Made by a program: the position numbers and the translations under genes. From contig WFOS01000073.1 in assembly GCA_015487975.1 (NCBI GenBank), forward strand, positions 18,808 to 82,807: a stretch of DNA of 64,000 bases. Reading direction: 5' to 3'. The notes below the pieces were generated by a model that was not told the DNA's origin, did not search any database, and saw only the letters and a program-made list of their open reading frames with translations. How positions within the stretch are numbered: position 1 is the stretch's first letter; every line of letters starts with the position of its first letter. Source of the DNA: Ardenticatena sp. (GTDB lineage: Bacteria > Chloroflexota > Anaerolineae > Ardenticatenales > Ardenticatenaceae). Positions 1 through 7,558 of the stretch are shown here, piece after piece.

Positions 1-1457
1 ATGTGCTCGATGACGACGTGGCGGACGAGAAATTTGCTGGCATCGCCCCGGAGGCCAACCTGGTCATTGCGCGCGCTATCGGTGCTGATGGGGCTGGCAC
101 CTATGCCGATGTCATTGCTGCGATCGATTGGATCGTCTCCATGAAGGATGTCTACGGCATCGACGTCCTCAACCTCTCGATCACCAGTGATGTCAAAGGC
201 CCCTATTGGGTCGATCCGCTCAACCAGGCCGTGATGCGCGCTTGGGCGGCTGGAATCGTCGTCGTTGCAGCTGCGGGGAATAGTGGGCCCGATCCACTTA
301 GCATTACGACGCCAGGAAATGTCCCCTACGTCATCACCGTTGGTGCCTATCGTGAAGGCATCTATGCAGATGGCGGCCGTGCGGAGCTGACGGATTATTC
401 CGGACGGGGGCCCACGGAATCGCGCTTCGTCAAGCCGGATGTCATCGCACCGGGGGTGAAAATCTACGCCCCAATGCCCGTCGATGCGTCCCTCACGCAA
501 ACCGAATCGGGCCAGTACGCTGTCAAAGGGCACTTCCGCTTGGCTGGTAAGAAGGTCCACAAGGTGAAGTATTACCCGCTCTCGGGAACGTCGATGGCGA
601 CGGCGGAGGTGAGTGGTGTCGTGGCACTCATCCTCCAACAGCATCCTGATCTTACCAATGACGAGGTCAAAGGGCGCTTGATGCGTACCGCTGAACAAGC
701 AGTACGTCTTGACAACGGTGCGCACCTCTATAGTGCTTGGGAACAAGGGGCTGGGCGTGTGAATGCCTTGTTGGCTGTGCTGGCGCCCGATGTCCCATTC
801 GTTGCCAACCAAGGGATGGATGCGGCTGCCGATGCTGTCATCGATGGAACGCATTATCTCGGCCCCACAGCCTATACACCAGAACAAGGGTATTTCATCG
901 TCGGGAAAACCGAGTATCCCTACCTGGCATGGAGCGGAATCCCAACAGCTTACAATGGTGAGTACACTTGGTTGGGTGACTATGCATTACTAGGTGATTA
1001 TGCATTACTGGGTGATTATGCACTCTTAGGTAATTATGATTTCTTAAAGGATCAATCTTGGTTAAGCGACTATGCTCTTCTGGGTGATTACGCTCTCTTA
1101 GGCGATTATGCATTGCTGGGTGATTATGCGCTCTTAGGTGATTACGCCCTTTTAGGTGACTATGCTCTTCTAGGTGATTATGCCTTACTTGGCGATTACG
1201 CACTCTTAGGAAACCATGCATTCCTAGGAGAATATGCTTTCAACAGTGATTACGCTCTTCTAGGTGATTATGCGCTCTTAGGTGATTACGCACTCCTGGG
1301 TGACTATGCACTCTTGGGTGATTATGCGCTCCTGGGTGACTATGCACTCTTGGGTGATTACGCACTCCTGGGTGACTATGCACTCTTGGGTGATTATGCG
1401 CTCCTGGGTGACTATGCATTGTTAGGTATCACCCTTGGCGTCCTGCCTACCCCATGA
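1..1457 (+). CDS. S8 (subtilisin-like) serine protease with C-terminal DYALLG repeats, 5' end outside window
   Basis: This is the 3' part of a secreted subtilase. The visible part holds the oxyanion-hole Asn in AAGNSGP (about residue 93 counted from base 3) and the catalytic Ser in SGTSMATAEVSG (about residue 197). The Asp and His blocks are missing; the segment reading VADEKFAGIAPEANLV normally follows directly after the HGTHVAG block, so they must lie just left of the window. After the catalytic domain comes a tail of about 155 residues made almost only of the hexapeptide DYALLG: 3, then 8, then 10 perfect copies, separated by degenerate copies (NYDFLK, QSWLSD, NHAFLG, EYAFNS). The tail ends in ITLGVLPTP with no obvious anchor. 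The reading frame is certain. The function of the repeat is unknown; a wall-binding or beta-solenoid role is a guess. Confidence 0.93.
   Translation, partial: VLDDDVADEKFAGIAPEANLVIARAIGADGAGTYADVIAAIDWIVSMKDVYGIDVLNLSITSDVKGPYWVDPLNQAVMRAWAAGIVVVAAAGNSGPDPLSITTPGNVPYVITVGAYREGIYADGGRAELTDYSGRGPTESRFVKPDVIAPGVKIYAPMPVDASLTQTESGQYAVKGHFRLAGKKVHKVKYYPLSGTSMATAEVSGVVALILQQHPDLTNDEVKGRLMRTAEQAVRLDNGAHLYSAWEQGAGRVNALLAVLAPDVPFVANQGMDAAADAVIDGTHYLGPTAYTPEQGYFIVGKTEYPYLAWSGIPTAYNGEYTWLGDYALLGDYALLGDYALLGNYDFLKDQSWLSDYALLGDYALLGDYALLGDYALLGDYALLGDYALLGDYALLGDYALLGNHAFLGEYAFNSDYALLGDYALLGDYALLGDYALLGDYALLGDYALLGDYALLGDYALLGDYALLGDYALLGITLGVLPTP
970..1434 (+). repeat. 18-bp tandem coding repeat (DYALLG hexapeptide)
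   Basis: The DNA repeats with an 18-base period. There are 21 perfect DYALLG units plus degenerate ones. Codons vary between units (gat/gac, tat/tac, several Leu codons), so the peptide is more conserved than the DNA. In the last ten units an alternation with a 36-base period (gactatgcactcttgggt then gattatgcgctcctgggt) points to recent duplication of pairs. Confidence 0.95.
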
Positions 1458-1486
1458 GAACGAGTCCGAAAGCAACACGATGATGC

Positions 1487-1521
1487 GGTAAAGGCCACCA
1501 TGTTTGGTGGCCTTTACCTTT
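1487..1521 (+). terminator. Rho-independent terminator-like hairpin after the S8 protease gene
   Basis: A perfect 14-bp stem (ggtaaaggccacca / tggtggcctttacc) with loop TGTT, followed by a short T-rich stretch, 30 bases after the stop codon. Confidence 0.8.
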
Positions 1522-1566
1522 GGTTCTCCACGACTAGGACAAAAGGTTCATAGACCTTGTATCTAT

Positions 1567-1594
1567 TTGCATCTATTATGAGATGAAGTATAAG
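1567..1594 (+). promoter_or_regulatory. Candidate sigma70-type promoter for the ATPase-TPR gene
   Basis: TTGCAT and TATAAG are separated by 16 bases, about 50 bases before the start codon, in an AT-rich stretch. The match is imperfect. Confidence 0.35.
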
Positions 1595-1646
1595 ATGGAA
1601 TCGGGCCACTTTCCAAGCATCAATCCGATCTGCTCATTGGAAAGAG

Positions 1647-4259
1647 ATGAAGTCACAAAAACTATTGCCATGCCATCAACATGTTGCTGCCCACATTCGT
1701 ACATTTCTACAGACGCTGCCCCACGGTGACAGCAGTGGTCTTCTTCTTGTGGGTGAGGTAGGTGTAGGGAAAACGACGCTCATTCGATCGCAGCTTTCTC
1801 AAGGCATACCATCTTCAACAACGATAGCTCATGGGATTGCTTTTCCCACCACACAGCATCTGCCATTTGGCCTTGTCACAGCCATCCTATATTCACTCTT
1901 AGGGATGGCATTCCCCTGTACCACTGAAACCGGGTTCCAGCAGATAGAAACACTCCTGGCACCACGACTTGGCCATCAGTGGGAAGCCGTTCGGCCAGCA
2001 CTTCACTACTTGCTTCATAGTCCCGATACCAGCACCCAAGCGCGTTTACTTCTGTTACCACCAGATCAAATCAAGCATCAACTGTTCTGGGCAATACGGC
2101 AACTCTTCAAAGCCTTTGCTCAAACGGGTCCCCTTTTGCTCGTCGTTGAAAATTTCCACTGGGCGGATGAGCACTCTCTTGACATTCTGAGTACACTTCC
2201 TTCCATCAAAGCCCCATTTTCCATACGATTGTTGGGCTCGACATGGGATGAAGGATGGAAACGTCTCTCGGCTGCTGCACAATCACACCATACCCAAGAT
2301 TTTTGGCACTCTCTTGTCGTCGAACCTTTGCCAAAGGCAGAAACACGCACTCTCATAGAGGCATTACTTCCAAATGTCACCGCTGCGTATGCTGACGATC
2401 TCACCAATCATTCGCAAGGCAACCTCCTCTACATTCATGCAATTGTCAAGGATTTCGGCCTGGGCATTCGAGATCAAACGACACCGCTTCCAAGAACCAT
2501 TGCTGATATCTTCCTTCACCGCCTGAGACATCTGTCAGGCCCAACACAGACGCTAATCAAGATAGCGAGTGTCATTGGATCACCCATTGACCCGCAACTC
2601 CTACAACACATTGCAGAATCTCTAGCTTTTACAGGCGCAGAATACCAAGCGCAACTTTCTGTTGCACAAGAATGGAAGTTTCTCGAAAGCATCGAACATG
2701 TCCTAACGTTTCGTACCTTTCTTGCTGAAGAATCTATCTATCGTGCACTCGAGAGTGAAACACGCGCCCAATGGCATTGGTTGACAGCGCAGGCCATCGA
2801 ATCCCTCTGGTCAATATCCCATCCGTGGCGACTGACACTACTGGCTCATCATTACCAACATAGTGCGCATCCTCACCAAGCCATTCGATATTTGCTCCAA
2901 GCTGGTCAAGAGGCTGCGCAACAATATGCAAATCGTGAAGCAATCGTACTGTTGTCAGCCGCTCATCAGATTGCTTACGAAAGAGGGGTTGACATACGTA
3001 CCGCCCGCCAGCTACGCATTGCATTGGGGAATGCATTCTTCGCCGTCGGGCAATATGAGGATGCAGATCGTCACTACAATGAAGCCTTGCTGCTTACCGA
3101 ACGCCTTGACAATCCACCCCCACTTCTTCACGCCGAAGTGTATCGCTTACAAGGACGTATCGCAGAAGTGCGCGGCGACTATACGAAAGCTCTCGAGTGG
3201 CTCAAACAGGCACACGCGTTCTTGCAAGAACGAGAGCGCAACAACGCCGAGCGGCTCGAAAAAGCGCGCATTTGCAGCGACTTGGGCCTTGTTTATCACC
3301 GTCAGGGGTTGTTCAAAGAAGCCGAAGAGTGGTTACACTCGGCATTGGCACTGGCTATGACAGCAGAGGATGACGCACTTTCTGCGGAAATATTGCACCG
3401 TATTGGCTCGCTCTTCTTCTCGCGCGGCGACTTAGATCTTGCCGCACATTATCTACAGCAAGCACTAGATTTGCGACAATCTCTGGATAGCAAATATACA
3501 ACTGCACGTACTATGGTCAATCTAGGAGCGTGCTATAACGCACAAGGGCGCTGGAAAAAGGCTTTACAACTTTCTGAAGAATCTTTGCAGGTGCTAACTG
3601 AGTTTGGTGACTTTGAAGGTATTACCGCTGTATGTATCAACCTAGGGCAAATATGGAACCATCGAGGCAATTTTGACAAAGCAGGAGCGTATCTCGATCA
3701 AGCTATAGATATCGCAACAAGAATCAATCACACGCATTTTTTGGCGCTTGCGTTGATTACGAAAACTCAACTCTATCTCCAGAAGAAAGATATTACAAAG
3801 GCCAAAGAAACCGCTACTCGCATACCAGAAACGATACCTTCTCTGACGTGTCGAAAATACCATCTGCTTGGTGAAATAGCCTTACGCAAGAAACAACTAC
3901 AAGAATCCCAACGTTGGATTGAGCAATCAGCTCAATTGTTACAAACAACGAATATTCGTGATTCAAAAATGCATCGCATGTACCACCACCGCCTGAAAGG
4001 GCTGCTCGCTGCTGCCGAAGGCAAATTCCACCATGCGCTCGCCGAACTGCAAATGGCCATCGATCTTGCGCCAGATGATTACGAAAAAGCCTTCTTCCTC
4101 ACCGAAGCAGCGGAACTGGCGCATCAAGTGGGCGACCACGAATTTGCGACCATCTTCATCACGCAAGCACGCCCACTCGCTGAAATGCTGGAAGCCACCC
4201 CTCTTCTCGAACGCCTCGATGCTATCCTGGGGGATGTTTCCTCACAAACCGTTGCCTAA
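1647..4259 (+). CDS. AAA ATPase with C-terminal TPR repeats
   Basis: An 870-residue protein of the kind found in large STAND/LuxR-like signalling ATPases. Near the N-terminus is a Walker A motif, GEVGVGKTT (about residues 36-44), and a Walker B-like block LLLVVENFHWADE (about 165-177), as in AAA_16 domains. From about residue 400 to the end are helical TPR units, for example LGLVYHRQGLFKEAEEWL and LGACYNAQGRWKKALQLS. I see no DNA-binding domain at either end, unlike the BTAD regulator at 45.3 kb, so it may work through a partner. The start is the first ATG of the frame; the Shine-Dalgarno match is modest (ggaaagag). Codon use is more AT-rich than in neighbouring housekeeping genes. Target and signal are unknown. 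Confidence 0.88.
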   Translation: MKSQKLLPCHQHVAAHIRTFLQTLPHGDSSGLLLVGEVGVGKTTLIRSQLSQGIPSSTTIAHGIAFPTTQHLPFGLVTAILYSLLGMAFPCTTETGFQQIETLLAPRLGHQWEAVRPALHYLLHSPDTSTQARLLLLPPDQIKHQLFWAIRQLFKAFAQTGPLLLVVENFHWADEHSLDILSTLPSIKAPFSIRLLGSTWDEGWKRLSAAAQSHHTQDFWHSLVVEPLPKAETRTLIEALLPNVTAAYADDLTNHSQGNLLYIHAIVKDFGLGIRDQTTPLPRTIADIFLHRLRHLSGPTQTLIKIASVIGSPIDPQLLQHIAESLAFTGAEYQAQLSVAQEWKFLESIEHVLTFRTFLAEESIYRALESETRAQWHWLTAQAIESLWSISHPWRLTLLAHHYQHSAHPHQAIRYLLQAGQEAAQQYANREAIVLLSAAHQIAYERGVDIRTARQLRIALGNAFFAVGQYEDADRHYNEALLLTERLDNPPPLLHAEVYRLQGRIAEVRGDYTKALEWLKQAHAFLQERERNNAERLEKARICSDLGLVYHRQGLFKEAEEWLHSALALAMTAEDDALSAEILHRIGSLFFSRGDLDLAAHYLQQALDLRQSLDSKYTTARTMVNLGACYNAQGRWKKALQLSEESLQVLTEFGDFEGITAVCINLGQIWNHRGNFDKAGAYLDQAIDIATRINHTHFLALALITKTQLYLQKKDITKAKETATRIPETIPSLTCRKYHLLGEIALRKKQLQESQRWIEQSAQLLQTTNIRDSKMHRMYHHRLKGLLAAAEGKFHHALAELQMAIDLAPDDYEKAFFLTEAAELAHQVGDHEFATIFITQARPLAEMLEATPLLERLDAILGDVSSQTVA

Positions 4260-4265
4260 CACATC

Positions 4266-4290
4266 GCGGGGCGCTCCACAGGCGCCCCGC
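4266..4290 (+). terminator. Hairpin between convergent genes
   Basis: A 9-bp GC stem (gcggggcgc / gcgccccgc) with a 7-base loop lies just after the ATPase-TPR stop codon. It lacks a strong T-tract and may serve both strands. Confidence 0.55.
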
Positions 4291-4314
4291 GCCATTTCGC
4301 CTTGCCCTCTCGAT

Positions 4315-4779
4315 CTAGATAAAAAGAATCTGCGCTCCTTCCGCCATCTCCAAGAACTCCATCGCTCCCACAATGTCATCCACCTGCGGCACCAAATCTT
4401 CCTTCGTGAGCCCCATCATATCCGCTGCCATCTGGCACGCATAGATCTCCGCGCCGGCATCGTGTACCATTTCCAGAAACTCACGTACTGGTGGAAAGTC
4501 CAACTTCTCCATCTGCTTCTTCATCATCGTCGTGGCCAAATCGGTCGCACCTGGCAACACACCTGCCAGTTGCGGCATATGCATCGCCGGATTGCCAACC
4601 GGTGCAACCTTCAAATGATCTACCGTCTTCTCGTTGATGACATCCATGCCCCAGAAGGTGAAGAACAACTTGACTTCGATACCTAGCATCCGGGCAGCAT
4701 TTGCCAACACCAACCCCGGATACGCCATGTCCAACGTGCCCTTCGAGACGATAATGGCGAGCTTGCGGTCTTCACTCAT
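4315..4779 (-). CDS. DsrE/DsrF/DrsH-like family protein
   Basis: A 154-residue cytoplasmic protein of the DsrE-like fold, a family that carries sulfur as a persulfide or shuttles it between sulfur-relay proteins. The N-terminus (KLAIIVSKGTLDMAYPGLVL) and the segment EIYACQMAADMMG, with the single candidate sulfur-carrying Cys, are typical of the peroxiredoxin-like DsrE subgroup; the long Met-rich middle is also characteristic. It is the last gene of a four-gene minus-strand operon with SQR-like, DUF1641 and TusE-like genes, which supports a role in handling sulfur released from sulfide or persulfides. A strong Shine-Dalgarno (AGGAGG) precedes the ATG. The exact acceptor is not known. Confidence 0.88.
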   Translation of the reverse strand: MSEDRKLAIIVSKGTLDMAYPGLVLANAARMLGIEVKLFFTFWGMDVINEKTVDHLKVAPVGNPAMHMPQLAGVLPGATDLATTMMKKQMEKLDFPPVREFLEMVHDAGAEIYACQMAADMMGLTKEDLVPQVDDIVGAMEFLEMAEGAQILFI

Positions 4780-4817
4780 GGTTACCCTCCTGCCTCATTT
4801 CTCATCTGTCGTTCAAT

Positions 4818-4842
4818 GGGCGGGCAAACGGTCCGCCCGCCC
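4818..4842 (-). terminator. Intercistronic hairpin between tusE-like and dsrE-like genes
   Basis: An 8-bp perfect stem (gggcgggc / gcccgccc) with a 9-base loop sits in the 78-base gap. There is no T-tract, so it may act as a partial terminator or an mRNA-stabilising element rather than a full stop. Confidence 0.45.
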
Positions 4843-4857
4843 TTGCTCGAGACACCC

Positions 4858-5172
4858 TCAGATGCAGCCCTTCGGTTTCCCCAAACCGGCAATCCGTGCC
4901 ACCTTCTTTGCCGGTCCTTTCGGGAACAACTGATACAATTCCTTCGTCGGGACGCCAGAGCGCTTCGTAATCGCACGCAAGGTTGGCGGTTCGCCATGTT
5001 CTTCGTAGTATTTGCGCACGAAGTTGATGACTTCCCAATGGCGATCGGTCAGATCGATACCTTCCTCACGTGCCAATGCTTCGGCAATCTCCGGTGTCCA
5101 GTCATCCGGGTTTACGAGGAACCCCTCGGCATCCAACGCTACGTTCAGTTCTGCCAGTGTCTTGGTGGTCAT
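4858..5172 (-). CDS. TusE/DsrC/DsvC family sulfur relay protein
   Basis: A 104-residue protein of the DsrC/TusE family, which accepts sulfur on a swinging C-terminal arm. The family hallmarks are present: DEEGFL-like N-terminal part (DAEGFLVNPDDWT), HWEVINFVRKYYEEHG, and a C-terminal arm LFPKGPAKKVARIAGLGKP ending in CI. The penultimate Cys is present. The second Cys that true DsrC has about ten residues earlier is Ala here (VARIAG), so this is the TusE-type, single-Cys form. A longer frame begins at 5196, but AGGAGG lies correctly in front of the ATG at 5172 and the family length fits, so I chose that start. It lies 20 bases after the DUF1641 gene. Confidence 0.9.
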   Translation of the reverse strand: MTTKTLAELNVALDAEGFLVNPDDWTPEIAEALAREEGIDLTDRHWEVINFVRKYYEEHGEPPTLRAITKRSGVPTKELYQLFPKGPAKKVARIAGLGKPKGCI

Positions 5173-5192
5173 TTCTTTCCCTCCTGTTTCGT

Positions 5193-5939
5193 TCACACTT
5201 CCTTGCTCGTCTTGGTCTGCTCATTTTGTGGCGCCATCCCCCGTAGCGCTGCCAATACCACCGCCAGCCCGCGTCGCACCTGAGGATCGCGCATCATGCG
5301 CAACAGCGAACGCAGATCGGTAGGCATCTCGGCAACGTCGTGCTCGGCTTCCTGCAAACTGTTGGTCACCTGTGACAGCAAGTGCATCATCTGTGGCTGC
5401 GTCAACTCTTTGACGGTGTTCAAAATCAACACGACATGGTCGCCCAACTGGCGCACATCCTCCGGCGTGAAGCCGGTGATAATCCGATCGACCACATACC
5501 CCACTTCCAGCAAGAAGGGGACGTACCCGCGTTTGTCCGCTTCTTCGGCATAGCGCATCAGCTCGTGGTACGCATCGTGGGCAATCGGCCCGAGCGCATC
5601 GGCAAGGTCGGCCATGCTTTCCAGCGTATCCAGCAGGCGGTTCAGGTTGCGCACATTCCAGGCCAGCCGTCGCACAAGCGTAACAAGTTCTTCCTGTGTC
5701 AACACCTGTTCCAGGTCGCGCAACTCATCCACCAGCACCTCATACGCATCGTGCATCACCGGCTGCATGGCGCGTCCCAAATCCCGGCGTTCGAGTGCGG
5801 CAGCTTGCTGGCGTTCTGCCATTTCCACAACCAGGTCCAGCCGTTCAGCCACCGCCTCGAATCGCTCGCTGAGCGTTGTCAACCGGGATTCCAGTCGGTC
5901 GAGGCGTTCTTCGAGCCCCACAGTTGGCTGTACAGTCAT
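5193..5939 (-). CDS. DUF1641 domain-containing protein
   Basis: A 248-residue, largely helical protein. The first 50 residues form a heptad-rich coiled coil (ERLDRLESRLTTLSERFEAV), followed by a DUF1641-type region with LVRRLAWNVRNLNRLLDTLE and a conserved C-terminal segment around LRSLLRMMRDPQVRRGLAVV. DUF1641 genes are commonly next to SQR-like flavoproteins or formate dehydrogenase genes; here the gene starts 13 bases after the SQR-like gene, behind a strong AGGAGG. A structural or membrane-tethering role next to the flavoprotein is inference. Confidence 0.88.
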   Translation of the reverse strand: MTVQPTVGLEERLDRLESRLTTLSERFEAVAERLDLVVEMAERQQAAALERRDLGRAMQPVMHDAYEVLVDELRDLEQVLTQEELVTLVRRLAWNVRNLNRLLDTLESMADLADALGPIAHDAYHELMRYAEEADKRGYVPFLLEVGYVVDRIITGFTPEDVRQLGDHVVLILNTVKELTQPQMMHLLSQVTNSLQEAEHDVAEMPTDLRSLLRMMRDPQVRRGLAVVLAALRGMAPQNEQTKTSKEV

Positions 5940-5952
5940 CGTTCGCCTCCTT

Positions 5953-7182
5953 TCACAACCGCTTGCCGGCCATGCTCATCTGCGCCGGAATGGGCAGCTC
6001 ACGCCCCTTGAGCAGCACGTTCCAATACATCCAGTGGAAGAGCAATTTGCCCCAGTGGTTGACACGTGATTCTGTGAGCAACGGCATTGGCCCAATCCCC
6101 GGCAGTGGGAACATACCCGGCAACGGCTCGACATCATAGTTGAAGTCGATCAGCACCCCTTTGCCATACCCCGTTTCGATGAAGCAGTTGGAATGTCCAT
6201 CGAACAATGGCAGCAATTCCAGCCCATCGAGATAGCGGCGGAAGTTCTCCATGAAGGCATCCACCTCGAAATGCGCGACCGACCCCGCTTTGGATGCTGG
6301 CAAATCGGTTGCATCCCCCAGCACGAAAATGTCATCGTAGTGCTTTGCCAGCAGGGTGTGCCGATCGGTCGGAACGAAATTCAACTCATCCCCCATTTCC
6401 GAGCGGGCAATCGCCTCTGCACCCATATGCACTGGAATAGAGACCAGTACGTCATATTCGATCTCTTGCTCATCATACGAGCGCAGAATGCGTGCATCCG
6501 GATCGACTTCCATCACGTTGAATTCCGGCACCACCTGAATCCCGCGTTCTGCGAGCATGTTGCCCAGCATCTCTGTTGCCTTCGGCTTGGTAAAGGCCCC
6601 CGGCAGTGGCGTCGCATACACAATCTCAATGCGATCACGCAAACCCCGGTGGGTGAAGTACCAGTCTGCCAGGAAGACAAATTCCAGCGGTGCAACCGGG
6701 CATTTGATAGGCATTTCAGCCACGTTCAACACCAGGCGCCCTTCTTTGAATTGACGTAGCGCCTTGGCAAGCGCAACCGCCCCTTCGAAATCGTAGAACG
6801 TGTGAATGCTCTTGTGCCATTCGTGTTCCATCAGGCCCGGTGTTTCTTCGGGATGAATGTGCGAGCCGGTCGCAATCACCAGCACGTCATACGCGACGTT
6901 GCGGCCATCCATCAGCACAACGCTCTTCTGGTCGGGGCGGATGTGGTCCACTTCGGCGAAAATCAACTCCGCGCCCGCTGGCAGGTAATAGCGCTTTGGA
7001 CGTACCACGTCATCCTTGCTGTACACACCAAACGGCAGCAACAAGAACCCCGGCTGGTAATAGTGTTCGCGCGTTGCATCGACCACTGTGATGCGCCAAT
7101 CGTCCATCTCGGGCATGCTTGCCAGCCGATTGGCCAGCATGGTGCCCGCGGTCCCTGCACCGAGAATGACTAGGCGTTTCAT
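5953..7182 (-). CDS. Sulfide:quinone oxidoreductase-like FAD-dependent oxidoreductase
   Basis: A 409-residue flavoprotein of the SQR/NDH-2 family, expected to oxidise sulfide or a similar sulfur compound and pass electrons to the quinone pool at the membrane. The N-terminus is a classic FAD Rossmann motif (LVILGAGTAGTMLANRLA), with a second nucleotide site around DVLVIATGSHIHPEET. Candidate redox cysteines are in MPIKCPVAPLEF (about residue 160) and in SNCFIETGYGKG (about 345), which matches the two core cysteines of SQR. FVLGDATDLPASK is the second FAD-binding motif. First gene of the operon SQR, DUF1641, TusE-like, DsrE-like; a GGAAGGAG element precedes the ATG. It could use another sulfur substrate. 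Confidence 0.88.
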   Translation of the reverse strand: MKRLVILGAGTAGTMLANRLASMPEMDDWRITVVDATREHYYQPGFLLLPFGVYSKDDVVRPKRYYLPAGAELIFAEVDHIRPDQKSVVLMDGRNVAYDVLVIATGSHIHPEETPGLMEHEWHKSIHTFYDFEGAVALAKALRQFKEGRLVLNVAEMPIKCPVAPLEFVFLADWYFTHRGLRDRIEIVYATPLPGAFTKPKATEMLGNMLAERGIQVVPEFNVMEVDPDARILRSYDEQEIEYDVLVSIPVHMGAEAIARSEMGDELNFVPTDRHTLLAKHYDDIFVLGDATDLPASKAGSVAHFEVDAFMENFRRYLDGLELLPLFDGHSNCFIETGYGKGVLIDFNYDVEPLPGMFPLPGIGPMPLLTESRVNHWGKLLFHWMYWNVLLKGRELPIPAQMSMAGKRL

Positions 7183-7351
7183 GGTTTGCTGCTCCTTCCT
7201 TTCGGTTCATCGCTTTCTGGATACTCCACCCCTGTACTGCATCAACATTGTACGACTTTTCATAAATGCCTTCCAGTGACCAGCAGCATAGAAAATCTGT
7301 GGCGAATGTCATGAAGGTGTCTCGATCGTCGGAAGAGGGCTTGGAGACGTA

Positions 7352-7381
7352 TTACCACCCATTTGCAAGATATGCTATAAT
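7352..7381 (+). promoter_or_regulatory. Promoter of the tRNA-Arg gene
   Basis: TTACCA, 18 bases, then TATAAT preceded by TGC (extended -10). The -10 box ends 12 bases before the mature tRNA 5' end. Confidence 0.65.
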
Positions 7382-7393
7382 CGCGCCGCCTGT

Positions 7394-7466
7394 GCCCCGG
7401 TAGCTCAGTGGAGAGAGCAGCGGCCTTCTAAGCCGTTGGTCGGGGGTTCGAATCCCTCCCGGGGCG
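7394..7466 (+). tRNA. tRNA-Arg (anticodon UCU)
   Basis: The cloverleaf folds by eye: acceptor stem gccccgg/ccggggc, D arm with gctcagtggagagagc, anticodon stem gcggc/gccgt around loop CTTCTAA with anticodon TCT at 7427-7429, and T arm cgggggttcgaatccctcc. The discriminator base is G; CCA is not encoded. It reads AGA codons. Confidence 0.95.
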
Positions 7467-7558
7467 TTGCACCAATGCTGACCTGCTGGCTTCGACAACG
7501 CCTGTCAGACGTCAGCCTTCACACCGCGTAAACCCAAAACCGACACAGAGGAATCACC

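Noticed and set aside
895..1221. His/Asn-rich minus-strand frame in the protease repeat
   Set aside because: Created by the reverse reading of the 18-base repeat.
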